From assembly GCA_016720395.1 (NCBI GenBank), contig JADKKR010000005.1:365375-429374 (forward strand): DNA of 64,000 nt. Direction: 5' to 3'. The notes beneath the pieces were generated by a model, which worked only from the letters and a program-made list of their open reading frames with translations, was not told the DNA's origin and searched no databases. Every line of letters begins with the position of its first letter. Position 1 is the stretch's first letter. A program made the translations under genes and the position numbers. This DNA comes from Geobacteraceae bacterium (GTDB lineage Bacteria > Desulfobacterota > Desulfuromonadia > Geobacterales > Pseudopelobacteraceae). This document shows positions 20,279 to 28,867 of the stretch, in pieces.

Positions 20279-21193
20279 GTGCGGATTGCGATTGTCGGTT
20301 CAGGTGCGCTGGGACTGTACTACGGGGCGCTGCTGCAGCGCAGCGGACAGGATGTGCATTTCCTGCTGCGGCGGGATTATGATGCAATTTTCCGCAACGG
20401 CCTGATGGTCTATTCCATACAGGGTGATTTCTGTCTTCCCTTGGTTCAGGCGTATCGGGACCCGCAGGAGATTGGCCCGGTGGACCTGGTGCTGGTCGGG
20501 CTGAAGACCTTTGCCAACGGCTCGTATCCCGAGCTTATCGGGCCGCTGGTGGGAGAGGGGACACAGATCCTGACCCTGCAGAACGGGCTGGGTAATGAGG
20601 AGGCGCTGGCGGACCTGTTCGGCGAAGAACGGATCGTCGGCGGGGTTGCCTTTCTCTGTTCCAACCGGGGCGAGCCCGGCGAGGTACATCACCTGGGGGC
20701 CGGTCGAATCATCCTTGGAGAGTATCGTCGTATCAACCCAGATCGGGTTGAGCTACTGGCAGCCATGTTTGCGGCGGCCGGTATCGAGTGCCGGGCAACG
20801 GACGATCTTAGGCGCGCCCGTTGGGAGAAGCTGGTCTGGAATATCCCCTTCAATGGACTCTGCTCCCTGCTGCAGCAGCCGGTTAACCGGCTGCTGACTG
20901 TTCCGGCGACCAGACGGCTGGTGCGGGAGATCATGCTGGAGGTGATCCGGGCCGCCAATGCCCAGGATTTGTCCAGGCTGATTCCGGATGGGTATGCCGA
21001 CACGATGCTGGAGTTCACCGACAACATGGGGGTCTACCGGCCGTCCATGCAGATAGATCGTGAGGAGGGCCGCCAGCTTGAGATTTCTGCCATATTAGTG
21101 ACTCCGCTGGATTACGGCACCCGCCGGGGGGTGGCTATGCCCCGGGTGGAGATGCTGGTGACGCTGCTGGAACACGCTTTGATCAGAGCGTAG
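20279..21193 (+). CDS. panE: 2-dehydropantoate 2-reductase (ketopantoate reductase family)
   Basis: About 304 residues. The N-terminal Rossmann motif is IAIVGSGALGLYYG. Further family blocks are VGLKTFAN, LTLQNGLGNEE and ARWEKLVWNIPFNGLCSL, the last containing the catalytic Lys. The enzyme reduces ketopantoate to pantoate with NADPH in pantothenate and CoA synthesis. The start is GTG 20279 with AAGGAG 7 nt upstream; the open frame extends to 20246. The family has several paralogues per genome, so the true substrate may differ. It lies about 50 nt after the protease gene and 74 nt before ppk. Confidence 0.88.
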   Translation: MRIAIVGSGALGLYYGALLQRSGQDVHFLLRRDYDAIFRNGLMVYSIQGDFCLPLVQAYRDPQEIGPVDLVLVGLKTFANGSYPELIGPLVGEGTQILTLQNGLGNEEALADLFGEERIVGGVAFLCSNRGEPGEVHHLGAGRIILGEYRRINPDRVELLAAMFAAAGIECRATDDLRRARWEKLVWNIPFNGLCSLLQQPVNRLLTVPATRRLVREIMLEVIRAANAQDLSRLIPDGYADTMLEFTDNMGVYRPSMQIDREEGRQLEISAILVTPLDYGTRRGVAMPRVEMLVTLLEHALIRA

Positions 21194-21267
21194 TAGATAG
21201 TTGCGTTAACGCTGATCTCTGGTATGGTTGACTCAGGTCGTCCCAGAGATTATTCGGAGGTACTGCA

Positions 21268-23547
21268 GTGAAGGATTCACCACGCACCAAAAAACAGGCC
21301 GTCAAGAAATTGAAATCTGCACCGCAGGCAGCGCCTGTGCCGGTTTCTTCTGCCGGTAAACGCACTGCTAAAAAGAAAGCGACCGCTCCTCCGACAGTGG
21401 CTGCCGGTGTTGTATCACCCCTTCAATTCGACCTGTGCGACAGCCAATGGTACCTGAACCGTGAGCTGACCTGGCTGGAATTCAACCAGCGCGTCCTGCA
21501 CGAGGCCGAGGACCCGCGCACTCCCCTGCTGGAACGCCTGAAGTTCATTGCCATTGTCAGCGCCAATCTGGATGAATTCTTCATGAAGCGTATCGGCGGT
21601 CTTAAACAGCAGATCGGCGCCGGCTTGAGGGAACGGACCCTGGACGGACGTACCCCGCGCCAGCAGGTATCCGAGTGCCATGCCGTCATCCGAGAACTTG
21701 AGGCCCGCAAAGAGCAGATGTTCCTGACCATTCTCGGGCTGCTTGAAGAAAAGAACATCCTGATAGAGTCCTACAGTGAAATCACGTCCAAGGAGAAAAA
21801 GACCCTCCGCGAGTTTTACTACACGAATATCTTTCCGCTGCTGACACCCCAGTCCATCGACCCTGCCCACCCGTTCCCGTTCATCTCCAACCTGTCCCTC
21901 AACCTGCTGGTGGCGCTGCGCTACCCCAAATCCCGCTCGATTTCCCTGGCGCGGGTCAAAGTCCCTGTGGGTCTCGGTACGCCCCGCCTTATCAGGGTTG
22001 GCAAGGGAGACCATTTTGTAAGACTGGAAGACGTAATGGTCAGCAACCTGGATATGCTTTTTCCCGGGATGGAGATTGTCTCCTGTGAACTGTTTCGAGT
22101 CACCCGCAATGCCAATACCGAAAAGGATGAGGAAGAGGCCGACGATCTGATGGCCATGATCGAGTCGGAACTGAAGGAGCGCAAGTTTGCTCCGATCGTC
22201 CGGCTGGAGGTCATCGAGGGGATGTCTGCGACTCATCGCGGGCGCCTGGCATCCGAACTGGAACTGGATGAGGAAAACGATGTCTTCGAAGTCTCTGGCA
22301 TGCTGGCCATGCGCGATCTGTTTGAGCTGACCCGTCTCGATTACCCACGACTGCATGACGCTCCCCATCATCCTGTTGACCACCCGCAGCTGCAGTCGCA
22401 GCGCAACATCTTCCATATAATCCGCGATGCCGGCTCGATACTGCTGCAGCATCCCTACGAATCCTTCTCCACGTCGGTAGAGCGCTTCCTGCGTGAAGCG
22501 GCTGTCGATCCCAAGGTGCGCGGGATAAAGATGACCCTCTATCGTACATCTGCGCAGAGCCGCATCATCGATGCGCTGGTGCTGGCAGCGCAGAATGGCA
22601 AGCAGGTTGCGGTGGTGGTAGAGCTGAAGGCCCGTTTCGACGAGGCCACCAATATCAGGCTGGCGGAATGGATGGAGGAGGCCGGCATCCACGTGACGTA
22701 CGGGGTGGTTGGGCTGAAGACCCATTGCAAGGTAATCCTGGTCGTGCGCCAGGACTATTCCGGACTGCGGCGCTATGTTCACATCGGTACCGGCAACTAT
22801 CATGCAGATACTGCGCGCATTTACAGTGACGTGGGCATCCTGAGCTGCGACCAGACCATCGGCCAGGATGTTACCGAACTGTTCAACTACCTGACCACCG
22901 GTTTTTCGGCCAAGCGCAATTATCAGAAGATACTGCCTGCGCCCCGTCTGCTGAAGAAAGCCCTGTTGGCATATATCGAACGCGAGATGACTCAGCATGC
23001 AAAGGGCGCTGGCGGGCTGATCCAGTTCAAGATGAACGCCCTGGAGGATGGCGATATTGTCAAGGCCCTGTATCGTGCCTCCATGGCCGGTGTGACCGTT
23101 GACCTGATTGTTCGGGATACCTGCCGCCTGCGACCGGGAATCCCCGGCCTGTCCGATAACATCCGCGTTGTCAGTATTGTCGGGCGTTTCCTGGAGCATG
23201 CCCGTATCTACTATTTCCGGAACGGCGGGTCCGATGATTATTTCATCGCCTCGGCTGATGCCATGAAGCGCAACCTGGAAGCCAGAGTGGAGGTGCTCTG
23301 TCCGGTCGAACCATCGGAATTGAAGAAGGAGCTGCGGGAGATCTTTGACACACACCTTGCCGATCAATGTTCGGCCTGGGACATGCAGCCGGACGGCAGT
23401 TATGTGCAGCGCGTTCCAACCTCGGAAACACTGCCCTGCGGCAGTCATTACCGGATGATCGACCGGACGGTGAAGCGTTTGAAAGAGTCGCTCAAACAGA
23501 AGAAAAAGACAAAAACCAAGATCAAAGTCCGCCCGCAGATTTCATAA
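21268..23547 (+). CDS. ppk1: Polyphosphate kinase (PPK1)
   Basis: A 759-residue PPK1, which makes inorganic polyphosphate from ATP. The N domain begins at WYLNRELTWLEFNQRVL, near residue 58. The catalytic region contains RYVHIGTGNYH with the autophosphorylated His, and a second conserved His follows in RFLEHARIYYF. The protein has an unusual Lys/Ala-rich N-terminal tail of about 50 residues before the conserved core and a Lys-rich C-terminus (KQKKKTKTKIKV). The start is GTG with CGGAGG upstream. An 8-bp inverted repeat (ATCTCTGG at 21215, CCAGAGAT at 21243) sits just before the ribosome-binding site. Confidence 0.95.
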   Translation: MKDSPRTKKQAVKKLKSAPQAAPVPVSSAGKRTAKKKATAPPTVAAGVVSPLQFDLCDSQWYLNRELTWLEFNQRVLHEAEDPRTPLLERLKFIAIVSANLDEFFMKRIGGLKQQIGAGLRERTLDGRTPRQQVSECHAVIRELEARKEQMFLTILGLLEEKNILIESYSEITSKEKKTLREFYYTNIFPLLTPQSIDPAHPFPFISNLSLNLLVALRYPKSRSISLARVKVPVGLGTPRLIRVGKGDHFVRLEDVMVSNLDMLFPGMEIVSCELFRVTRNANTEKDEEEADDLMAMIESELKERKFAPIVRLEVIEGMSATHRGRLASELELDEENDVFEVSGMLAMRDLFELTRLDYPRLHDAPHHPVDHPQLQSQRNIFHIIRDAGSILLQHPYESFSTSVERFLREAAVDPKVRGIKMTLYRTSAQSRIIDALVLAAQNGKQVAVVVELKARFDEATNIRLAEWMEEAGIHVTYGVVGLKTHCKVILVVRQDYSGLRRYVHIGTGNYHADTARIYSDVGILSCDQTIGQDVTELFNYLTTGFSAKRNYQKILPAPRLLKKALLAYIEREMTQHAKGAGGLIQFKMNALEDGDIVKALYRASMAGVTVDLIVRDTCRLRPGIPGLSDNIRVVSIVGRFLEHARIYYFRNGGSDDYFIASADAMKRNLEARVEVLCPVEPSELKKELREIFDTHLADQCSAWDMQPDGSYVQRVPTSETLPCGSHYRMIDRTVKRLKESLKQKKKTKTKIKVRPQIS

Positions 23548-23575
23548 CACGCTTTCCACCCGTTTTCCTGCCATG

Positions 23576-23602
23576 TGCCGGCTGTTCATCAAGCAGCCGG
23601 CA
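23576..23602 (+). terminator. Possible terminator hairpin after ppk1
   Basis: A perfect 9-bp stem TGCCGGCTG/CAGCCGGCA surrounds a 9-nt loop 29 nt after the ppk1 stop. There is no T-run after the stem, so factor-independent termination is uncertain. Confidence 0.4.
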
Positions 23603-23661
23603 ATCGCGTATGCCAACTCCCAGATCCGCTTGTCGCACTAAAATTATCAAGAAAATAATAA

Positions 23662-23689
23662 TTGCAATAAAACGCATTTATATTATACT
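23662..23689 (+). promoter_or_regulatory. Probable promoter of the hydrogenase genes
   Basis: TTGCAA at 23662-23667 and TATACT at 23684-23689 are separated by 16 nt in an AT-rich stretch. The start point would fall near 23696, which gives a leader of about 65 nt. No sigma-54 GG/GC pair is visible in this gap. Confidence 0.6.
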
Positions 23690-23702
23690 CGATCGCATAA
23701 TT

Positions 23703-23718
23703 TTGTAGTGACCTACAA
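23703..23718. promoter_or_regulatory. Palindromic operator-like site before the hydrogenase genes
   Basis: TTGTAG-TGAC-CTACAA is a perfect inverted repeat with 6-bp arms and a 4-bp spacer. It lies 14 nt past the predicted -10 box. A dimeric repressor bound here would block the promoter. The regulator is not identifiable from this window. Confidence 0.5.
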
Positions 23719-23760
23719 TAGATCCATGTTCTTTTACTCCAGCACAGAAAGGGGCATTGC

Positions 23761-24900
23761 ATGAGTAAATACAAGCCGGAAGAAAGCGATGGTTCGGTAA
23801 AACAGGGTTTAGGCGAACAGTTCTGTTCGATTGCCGAGAGTCTCCGTAAGCGGGGTGTTTCTCGCCGCGATTTCCTTAAGTTCTGTTCAGCGATGACAGC
23901 AGCAATGGCGCTGCCGGCTTCTTTTGCCCCACGGGTGGCCCAGGCTCTGGAGGAGTCCAAGAAACCGACCCTGGTCTGGCTGGAGTTCCAGAGCTGTACC
24001 GGTGATTCGGAGGCGTTGCTCCGTTCTGCCAACCCGACCGTGGCCGAGATCATCCTCGATATCCTTTCCGTCGATTATCATGAAACCATCATGGCCGCAG
24101 CCGGTCATCAGGCCGAAGAAGCCCTGGACAAGACCATCGCAACCTTCAAGGGCAAGTATATCTGCGTCATCGAAGGGTCGATCGCCATGAAGGACGGCGG
24201 CGTCTACGGCAGTACCGGCGGCAAGTCGCATCTTGACCGTGCCCGCCAGGTCTGTGGCGGTGCTCTTGCCACCATTGCAGTCGGGACGTGTGCTTCCTAC
24301 GGAGGCATTGCAGCTGCTGTTCCCAACCCGACCGGTGCCGTCGGCGTCAAGGAGGCTGTACCGGGAGCGACCGTCATCAACCTGCCTGGATGCCCGGTCA
24401 ATGCCGACAACCTGACCGCCACGATAGTCCATTATCTCGTATTCGGCAAAATCCCCGCCCTGGACGGCCACGGACGCCCGCTGTTCGCTTACGGCAAGCG
24501 CATTCACGACAACTGTGAGCGGCGTCCGCATTTCGATGCCGGTCAATATGTGGAACACTGGGGCGACGACGGACATCGCAAGGGTTTCTGTCTCTACAAG
24601 ATGGGTTGCAAGGGGCCGGCTACCTTCCACAACTGCCCGACCCAGCGCTACAATGAGAAAACCAGCTGGCCTATCGGGGCCGGCCATCCCTGCGCCGGCT
24701 GTTCCGAACCCAACTTCTGGGATACGATGTCGCCGATGTACAAACGCCTGCCGAATGTGCCGGGTTTCGGTATTGAAGCGACTGCCGACAAGATCGGCAT
24801 CGGGCTGGTGGCAGGCGCGGCTGCGGCTTTCGCAGTCCATGGTGCGCTGAATGCCCTCAGGAAAGACAAAGAACCTACCGACGAAGCAAAGGAGGGTTAG
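23761..24900 (+). CDS. hyaA: Uptake [NiFe] hydrogenase small subunit, Tat-exported
   Basis: A 379-residue small subunit of a group 1 membrane-bound hydrogenase. The Tat motif SRRDFLK (residues 34-40) leads into a signal region. A C-terminal hydrophobic anchor is followed by a charged tail, so the mature protein faces the periplasm. Iron-sulfur ligands are visible: SCTGDS (C79), GTCASYGG and NLPGCPV for the proximal cluster; HDNCERR, GFCLYKMGC, HNCPTQRY and HPCAGC for the distal and medial ones. The second proximal CxxC cysteine is replaced by D82, as in actinobacterial-type enzymes. The large subunit follows after 3 nt. Confidence 0.95.
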   Translation: MSKYKPEESDGSVKQGLGEQFCSIAESLRKRGVSRRDFLKFCSAMTAAMALPASFAPRVAQALEESKKPTLVWLEFQSCTGDSEALLRSANPTVAEIILDILSVDYHETIMAAAGHQAEEALDKTIATFKGKYICVIEGSIAMKDGGVYGSTGGKSHLDRARQVCGGALATIAVGTCASYGGIAAAVPNPTGAVGVKEAVPGATVINLPGCPVNADNLTATIVHYLVFGKIPALDGHGRPLFAYGKRIHDNCERRPHFDAGQYVEHWGDDGHRKGFCLYKMGCKGPATFHNCPTQRYNEKTSWPIGAGHPCAGCSEPNFWDTMSPMYKRLPNVPGFGIEATADKIGIGLVAGAAAAFAVHGALNALRKDKEPTDEAKEG

Positions 24901-24903
24901 GAT

Positions 24904-26601
24904 ATGGCGAAGATAGTAGTTGACCCGATTACCAGGATTGAAGGACATCTGCGCATCGAGGCCGAGGTGAATAACGGTGTGATCACTGATGCCTGGAGTT
25001 CTGCCACCATGTTCCGCGGCATAGAAAAGATCCTTCGGGGGCGTGATCCCCGTGACGCCTGGTTCTGGACCCAGCGCTTCTGCGGTGTCTGCACCACGGT
25101 TCATTCCATTGCATCGGTGCGTGCTGTTGAAGATGCCCTCAAGATCAAGATACCTCCCAATGCAGAGCTGATCCGCAATATCATTATCGGCATACAGAAC
25201 GTTCAGGATCATGTGATTCATTTCTATCATCTGCATGCGCTGGACTGGGTCGACATCACGTCCGGCCTCAAGGCAGACCCTGCCGCCACTTCCAAGCTGG
25301 CTGCCTCGCTTTCCGACTGGCCTAACAACTCGGCTACCTATTTCAAGGCTGTCCAGGACAAGGTAAAAGCGTTTGTAGCCTCCGGCCGGCTGGGACCCTT
25401 TGCCAATGCCTACTGGGGTCATCCTGCCTACAAACTGCCGCCCGAGGCGAACCTGATGGCGACCGCCCATTACCTTGAAGCCCTTGAGTGGCAGAAGGAT
25501 GTTATCAAGATCCACGCCATTCTGGGGAGCAAGAACCCCCATCCCCAGACGTTCCTGGTGGGCGGCATGGCGATCCCCATCGACCCGGATTCCCAGAATG
25601 CACTGAATGCAGACAAGCTGATCGAGATCAAGCGCCTTTTGAAAAAGGCCCAGGATTTTGTCGAAAAGGTCTATATCCCCGATCTTCTGGCCGTGGCCTC
25701 GTTCTACAAGGATTGGGCCGCAATCGGCGGCGGGGTAGGAAACTACATGTGTTACGGCGAGTTTCCCGATGCAGCAGGGAACCTCTGGTTTCCGGCCGGT
25801 GCAATCCTGAACAAGGACCTGTCCAAAATCATCAAGGTGGATCAGGGCAAGATCGCTGAATATGTCGATCATTCCTGGTTCGAGAACTCAGCCGGACCGG
25901 GCAAGGGCCTGCATCCCTTTGATGGTGAGACAGAGGTGAGCTACACCGGTCCCAAGGCCCCCTATGAGCATCTCGATACCAATGCCAAGTATTCGTTCGT
26001 CAAGACTCCGCGCTATGACGAGAAGGCCATGGAGGTCGGTCCGCTGGCCCGGGTGCTGGTTGCCTACGCATCGGGACATAAAGAGACCAAGGCGGTGGTA
26101 GACCTTGTTCTGGGCAAGCTGGGCGTAGGTGCCGCAGCGCTGTTCTCAACCCTGGGGCGTACCGCTGCACGCGGAATCGACTGTCTGCTCGTGGCCCAGC
26201 AGACCCCCAAATTCCTGGACGAGCTGATCGGAAATATCGCAAAAGGTGATTATCGTATCCATGCCAACGAAAAATGGGATCCTTCCGAGTGGCCGGCTGA
26301 GGCGAAAGGCTACGGCTGGCACGAGGCGCCGCGCGGGGCTTTGGGGCACTGGATCAAGATCAAGGATCAGAAGATTCTGAACTATCAGGCAGTGGTTCCT
26401 TCGACCTGGAATGCATCTCCCAGGGATGCCAAGGGGGTACGCGGACCTTACGAGGCTGCCCTGGTGGGCACACCCATGGCGGATCCCAACAAGCCGCTGG
26501 AGATCCTGCGCACCATACATTCCTTTGACCCGTGTCTTGCCTGCGCTGTTCATGTCGTGGATGCAACCGGTAACGAGCTGGTCAAGGTCAAGGTGTCCTG
26601 A
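24904..26601 (+). CDS. hyaB: Uptake [NiFe] hydrogenase large subunit
   Basis: A 565-residue catalytic subunit that splits H2 at a Ni-Fe(CN)2CO centre. The L1 motif RIEGHLRIE lies at residues 11-19. The first CxxC is in RFCGVCTTVHS near residue 60. The second is in DPCLACAVH near residue 545. The 15-residue tail after that His is the peptide removed by a maturation protease once Ni is in place. A suitable protease gene lies at 27513. The ribosome-binding site GGAGG overlaps the end of the small-subunit gene. A gap of about 170 nt separates this gene from the cytochrome. Confidence 0.97.
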   Translation: MAKIVVDPITRIEGHLRIEAEVNNGVITDAWSSATMFRGIEKILRGRDPRDAWFWTQRFCGVCTTVHSIASVRAVEDALKIKIPPNAELIRNIIIGIQNVQDHVIHFYHLHALDWVDITSGLKADPAATSKLAASLSDWPNNSATYFKAVQDKVKAFVASGRLGPFANAYWGHPAYKLPPEANLMATAHYLEALEWQKDVIKIHAILGSKNPHPQTFLVGGMAIPIDPDSQNALNADKLIEIKRLLKKAQDFVEKVYIPDLLAVASFYKDWAAIGGGVGNYMCYGEFPDAAGNLWFPAGAILNKDLSKIIKVDQGKIAEYVDHSWFENSAGPGKGLHPFDGETEVSYTGPKAPYEHLDTNAKYSFVKTPRYDEKAMEVGPLARVLVAYASGHKETKAVVDLVLGKLGVGAAALFSTLGRTAARGIDCLLVAQQTPKFLDELIGNIAKGDYRIHANEKWDPSEWPAEAKGYGWHEAPRGALGHWIKIKDQKILNYQAVVPSTWNASPRDAKGVRGPYEAALVGTPMADPNKPLEILRTIHSFDPCLACAVHVVDATGNELVKVKVS

Positions 26602-26770
26602 ACCGGACAAGTCGGAAAAAAAGTTTCACGCACCAAAGGTAGGCGCTTCTAAGCGACGACGCGACGTTTTAAAACCCTAGATACAGAACGAGTTTACCAG
26701 TCTTTCGTTGCGTGAGTAAGGTTTTAGATGATGTGATCTTTTCAATGTAAATGACTAAAAGGAGACGCGT

Positions 26771-27439
26771 ATGAGTGAATCCTGCAAATTTAAACGCTAT
26801 GTCTGGGAGCTTCCGGTCCGCTGGTGCCACTGGATCAATATGGTTTGCATCGTGACGCTGGCTGTTACCGGTTTCCTGATCGGCAGGCCCTATTCCTTCG
26901 GCAGTTCAGCTTCTTCCTTTGCCATGGGGTGGATCAGGTTTATACATTTCACCGCTGCCTATCTCTTTACGGTAAGTCTGGCCTCACGTGTACTCTGGTC
27001 GCTGATCGGCAATGAATATGCCGGATGGAGGGCATTCTTTCCCTTCTTCACCGCCAAGGGACGGGAAAAGATGATCAAGATGCTGCGCTATTACATGCTG
27101 GTTGACAAAGAGGTCCCCGAAACAATAGGACACAACCCTTTGGCTACCACCGCCTACACGGCCCTCTTTGCTCTCTATATGCTGATGATCCTGACCGGCT
27201 TCTCACTGTATGCCCAGCATGCCCCCCAGGGAGTGATGCACAGGTCCCTCGGCTTGATGTATTCCCTGTTCAGTGACCAGGGGATGCGTCTGGCACATCA
27301 CTTCAGCATGTATCTGATCTTCGGATTCATCATCAATCATATCTACAGCGCCTGGCTGATGGACATCAAGGAGCATGGCAGCGAGATCTCCAGCATGTTC
27401 AGCGGATACAAGTTCACGGTGCATAAAGAGAAAGAGTGA
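26771..27439 (+). CDS. hyaC: Hydrogenase b-type cytochrome subunit
   Basis: A 222-residue integral membrane protein with four predicted spans. It belongs to the cytochrome b561-like family that takes electrons from the small subunit and passes them to quinone. Family features include the N-terminal WELPVRWCHWINM, in which the His near residue 18 is a heme-ligand candidate. Others are FIHFTAAY and, late in the protein, RLAHHFSMYLIFGF. It starts at ATG 26771 after AAAGGAGA. A terminator lies between it and the protease gene. Confidence 0.92.
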   Translation: MSESCKFKRYVWELPVRWCHWINMVCIVTLAVTGFLIGRPYSFGSSASSFAMGWIRFIHFTAAYLFTVSLASRVLWSLIGNEYAGWRAFFPFFTAKGREKMIKMLRYYMLVDKEVPETIGHNPLATTAYTALFALYMLMILTGFSLYAQHAPQGVMHRSLGLMYSLFSDQGMRLAHHFSMYLIFGFIINHIYSAWLMDIKEHGSEISSMFSGYKFTVHKEKE

Positions 27440-27465
27440 TATTCATACTGATGTGATATATCTGT

Positions 27466-27495
27466 GGGCGCACAATGGCGTGCGCCCTTTTTTTT
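27466..27495 (+). terminator. Terminator-like hairpin between hyaC and hyaD
   Basis: GGGCGCAC pairs with GTGCGCCC around a 6-nt loop and is followed by eight T. It lies 27 nt after the cytochrome stop and just upstream of the protease ribosome-binding site. It should limit, though perhaps not abolish, read-through to the protease gene. Confidence 0.85.
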
Positions 27496-27512
27496 GCTAA
27501 CCGGGAGAATGA

Positions 27513-28019
27513 ATGAGTGTACTGGCAGAAACAGGCCCCCGAGTGCTCGTGCTCGGTATCGGCAATCTGGTGATGAGTGATGACGGGGTAGGGGTCAAGG
27601 TCGTTCAGAGACTGCAGCAGGAGTATCTGTTTCCTGATTCGGTCGAGGTTTTGGATGGTGGTACTCTGGGTCTTGACCTGCTGCCGAAGCTGGAGGGGAT
27701 CGATCATCTGATCGTTGTGGATGCGGTCGAAACCGGCCAAAAGCCCGGCAGTTGTGTCAGGCTGGCCGGAGAAGAGCTGCCGATCGCCCTTGAAACCAAG
27801 GTCTCCCCCCACCAGATGGGACTCAAGGACCTGCTGTCGGTAGCGCAGCTGCTGGGCCATTCTCCGGGAGAAATGATCCTGATCGGTGTACAGCCGGGCA
27901 GTATCGAGATGGATACCGAATTGACGCCTGAGGTTCAGGCAGTGCTTCAGGTGCTTATTGATAACGTACTTAAAGAACTCAACAATATTGGTGTCAGCTA
28001 TTCACGTAGTGTCGGGTAG
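27513..28019 (+). CDS. hyaD: Hydrogenase maturation endopeptidase (HyaD/HupD family)
   Basis: A 168-residue member of the M52 peptidase family, which removes the C-terminal peptide of the hydrogenase large subunit after nickel insertion. Motifs are VLVLGIGNLVMSDDGVGVKV (nickel-sensing Glu position taken by the MSDD stretch), LDGGTLGLDLL, VVDAVETGQKPG with the conserved Asp, and SPHQMGLKDLL with the conserved His. Start ATG 27513 with GGGAG upstream. It is the last gene of the hydrogenase group. The accessory genes hypABCDEF are not in this window. Confidence 0.95.
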   Translation: MSVLAETGPRVLVLGIGNLVMSDDGVGVKVVQRLQQEYLFPDSVEVLDGGTLGLDLLPKLEGIDHLIVVDAVETGQKPGSCVRLAGEELPIALETKVSPHQMGLKDLLSVAQLLGHSPGEMILIGVQPGSIEMDTELTPEVQAVLQVLIDNVLKELNNIGVSYSRSVG

Positions 28020-28024
28020 ACACA

Positions 28025-28450
28025 TCATCCCAGTGCCTTTTTCATCTCAAGCACATTGCCTCCATTGGCCTTCCTGTACACAACCGAGTCCATCAGCGAT
28101 CTGATGATGTAAATACCGCGCCCCTGCTCTTCAAGCGGGTCGGGACAGTTGCAGCCCGGCACCAGATCCAGATCAAACCCCTGACCGTTATCATAGACCC
28201 GGATGACAAGTTCTTTGTCGTCTGCATTGATGCTGATCTGGACCTCTGTGTTCGGATCGGTGCTGTTGGCATGTTTGATGGCATTTACCAGAGCCTCGGT
28301 CAGCACCATATTGATATGCTGCCCAAGGGCCTCTCTGTCGCCGGGGAAACTGTCCAGTTCATGGACCATGTTTTCACCGATCCTGCCGATAAGACTCAGG
28401 TAGCGGGTCTGGTTGGGTACCGTGATCTTTATATCGATATGATTTTTCAT
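28025..28450 (-). CDS. RsbW-like serine kinase / anti-sigma factor (HATPase_c)
   Basis: About 141 residues with the GHKL ATPase motifs. The N box is LTEALVNAIKHAN, G1 is VYDNGQGFD and G2 is GRGIYIIRSLMD. Proteins of this kind phosphorylate a STAS antagonist and bind a sigma factor or other target. I chose ATG 28450 (MKNHIDIKITV) because GGGGAAATA precedes it; the open frame extends to 28558 into the STAS gene. It is the last of five genes on the minus strand. No sigma factor gene is adjacent, so the target is unknown. Confidence 0.88.
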   Translation of the reverse strand: MKNHIDIKITVPNQTRYLSLIGRIGENMVHELDSFPGDREALGQHINMVLTEALVNAIKHANSTDPNTEVQISINADDKELVIRVYDNGQGFDLDLVPGCNCPDPLEEQGRGIYIIRSLMDSVVYRKANGGNVLEMKKALG

Positions 28451-28514
28451 TATTTCCCCATGCCCCGGAATATGAAGTCGTATGCAGAAGAAAAAATCAA
28501 GAGGCTGCCGGGTA

Positions 28515-28850
28515 TCAGTAGCTCTCCAGTGCTTCATCAATGGTCTGGAAAATGTCAAACACCCTGTGGAGGCGCGTCAATTCGAACATTGACTTTACCT
28601 GGGTCTGCAGTCCGCAGAGCTTGATACTGCCCTGATGTGTCGATGCGTTCTTGAATCCGGAAACCAGGACACCCAGTCCGGAGCTGTCGATGAAGCGGAC
28701 CTCCTTGAGATCCACCAGCAGATCTCTGGTTCCGCTTTCGAATAATCGATTCATCTCGACCTTGAGTTCGTTCGAATTGTGGGCATCAAGCCGCTCTTCA
28801 CGAACCATCACCACCATGACCTTCCCGTTCGGCTCTGTCTTAAGGTTCAT
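28515..28850 (-). CDS. STAS-domain anti-sigma factor antagonist
   Basis: A 111-residue RsbV/SpoIIAA-type protein. The phosphorylation site region reads VRFIDSSGLGVLVSG, and the serine pair is in the usual place. In partner-switching systems the unphosphorylated form binds the kinase and frees its target. A PP2C phosphatase removes the phosphate. Here the phosphatase is encoded 17 nt upstream and the kinase 64 nt downstream, so all three components are in one operon. Confidence 0.92.
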   Translation of the reverse strand: MNLKTEPNGKVMVVMVREERLDAHNSNELKVEMNRLFESGTRDLLVDLKEVRFIDSSGLGVLVSGFKNASTHQGSIKLCGLQTQVKSMFELTRLHRVFDIFQTIDEALESY

Positions 28851-28867
28851 TGTTCTTTCCTTTCATG

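Noticed and set aside
21415..23448. Minus-strand open frame of 677 codons opposite ppk1
   Set aside because: Composition is that of a codon-bias shadow, and ppk1 on the plus strand is unambiguous.
23887..25872. Minus-strand open frame of 661 codons opposite the hydrogenase genes
   Set aside because: It lies entirely antisense to two strongly recognised subunits and has no domain features or ribosome-binding site.
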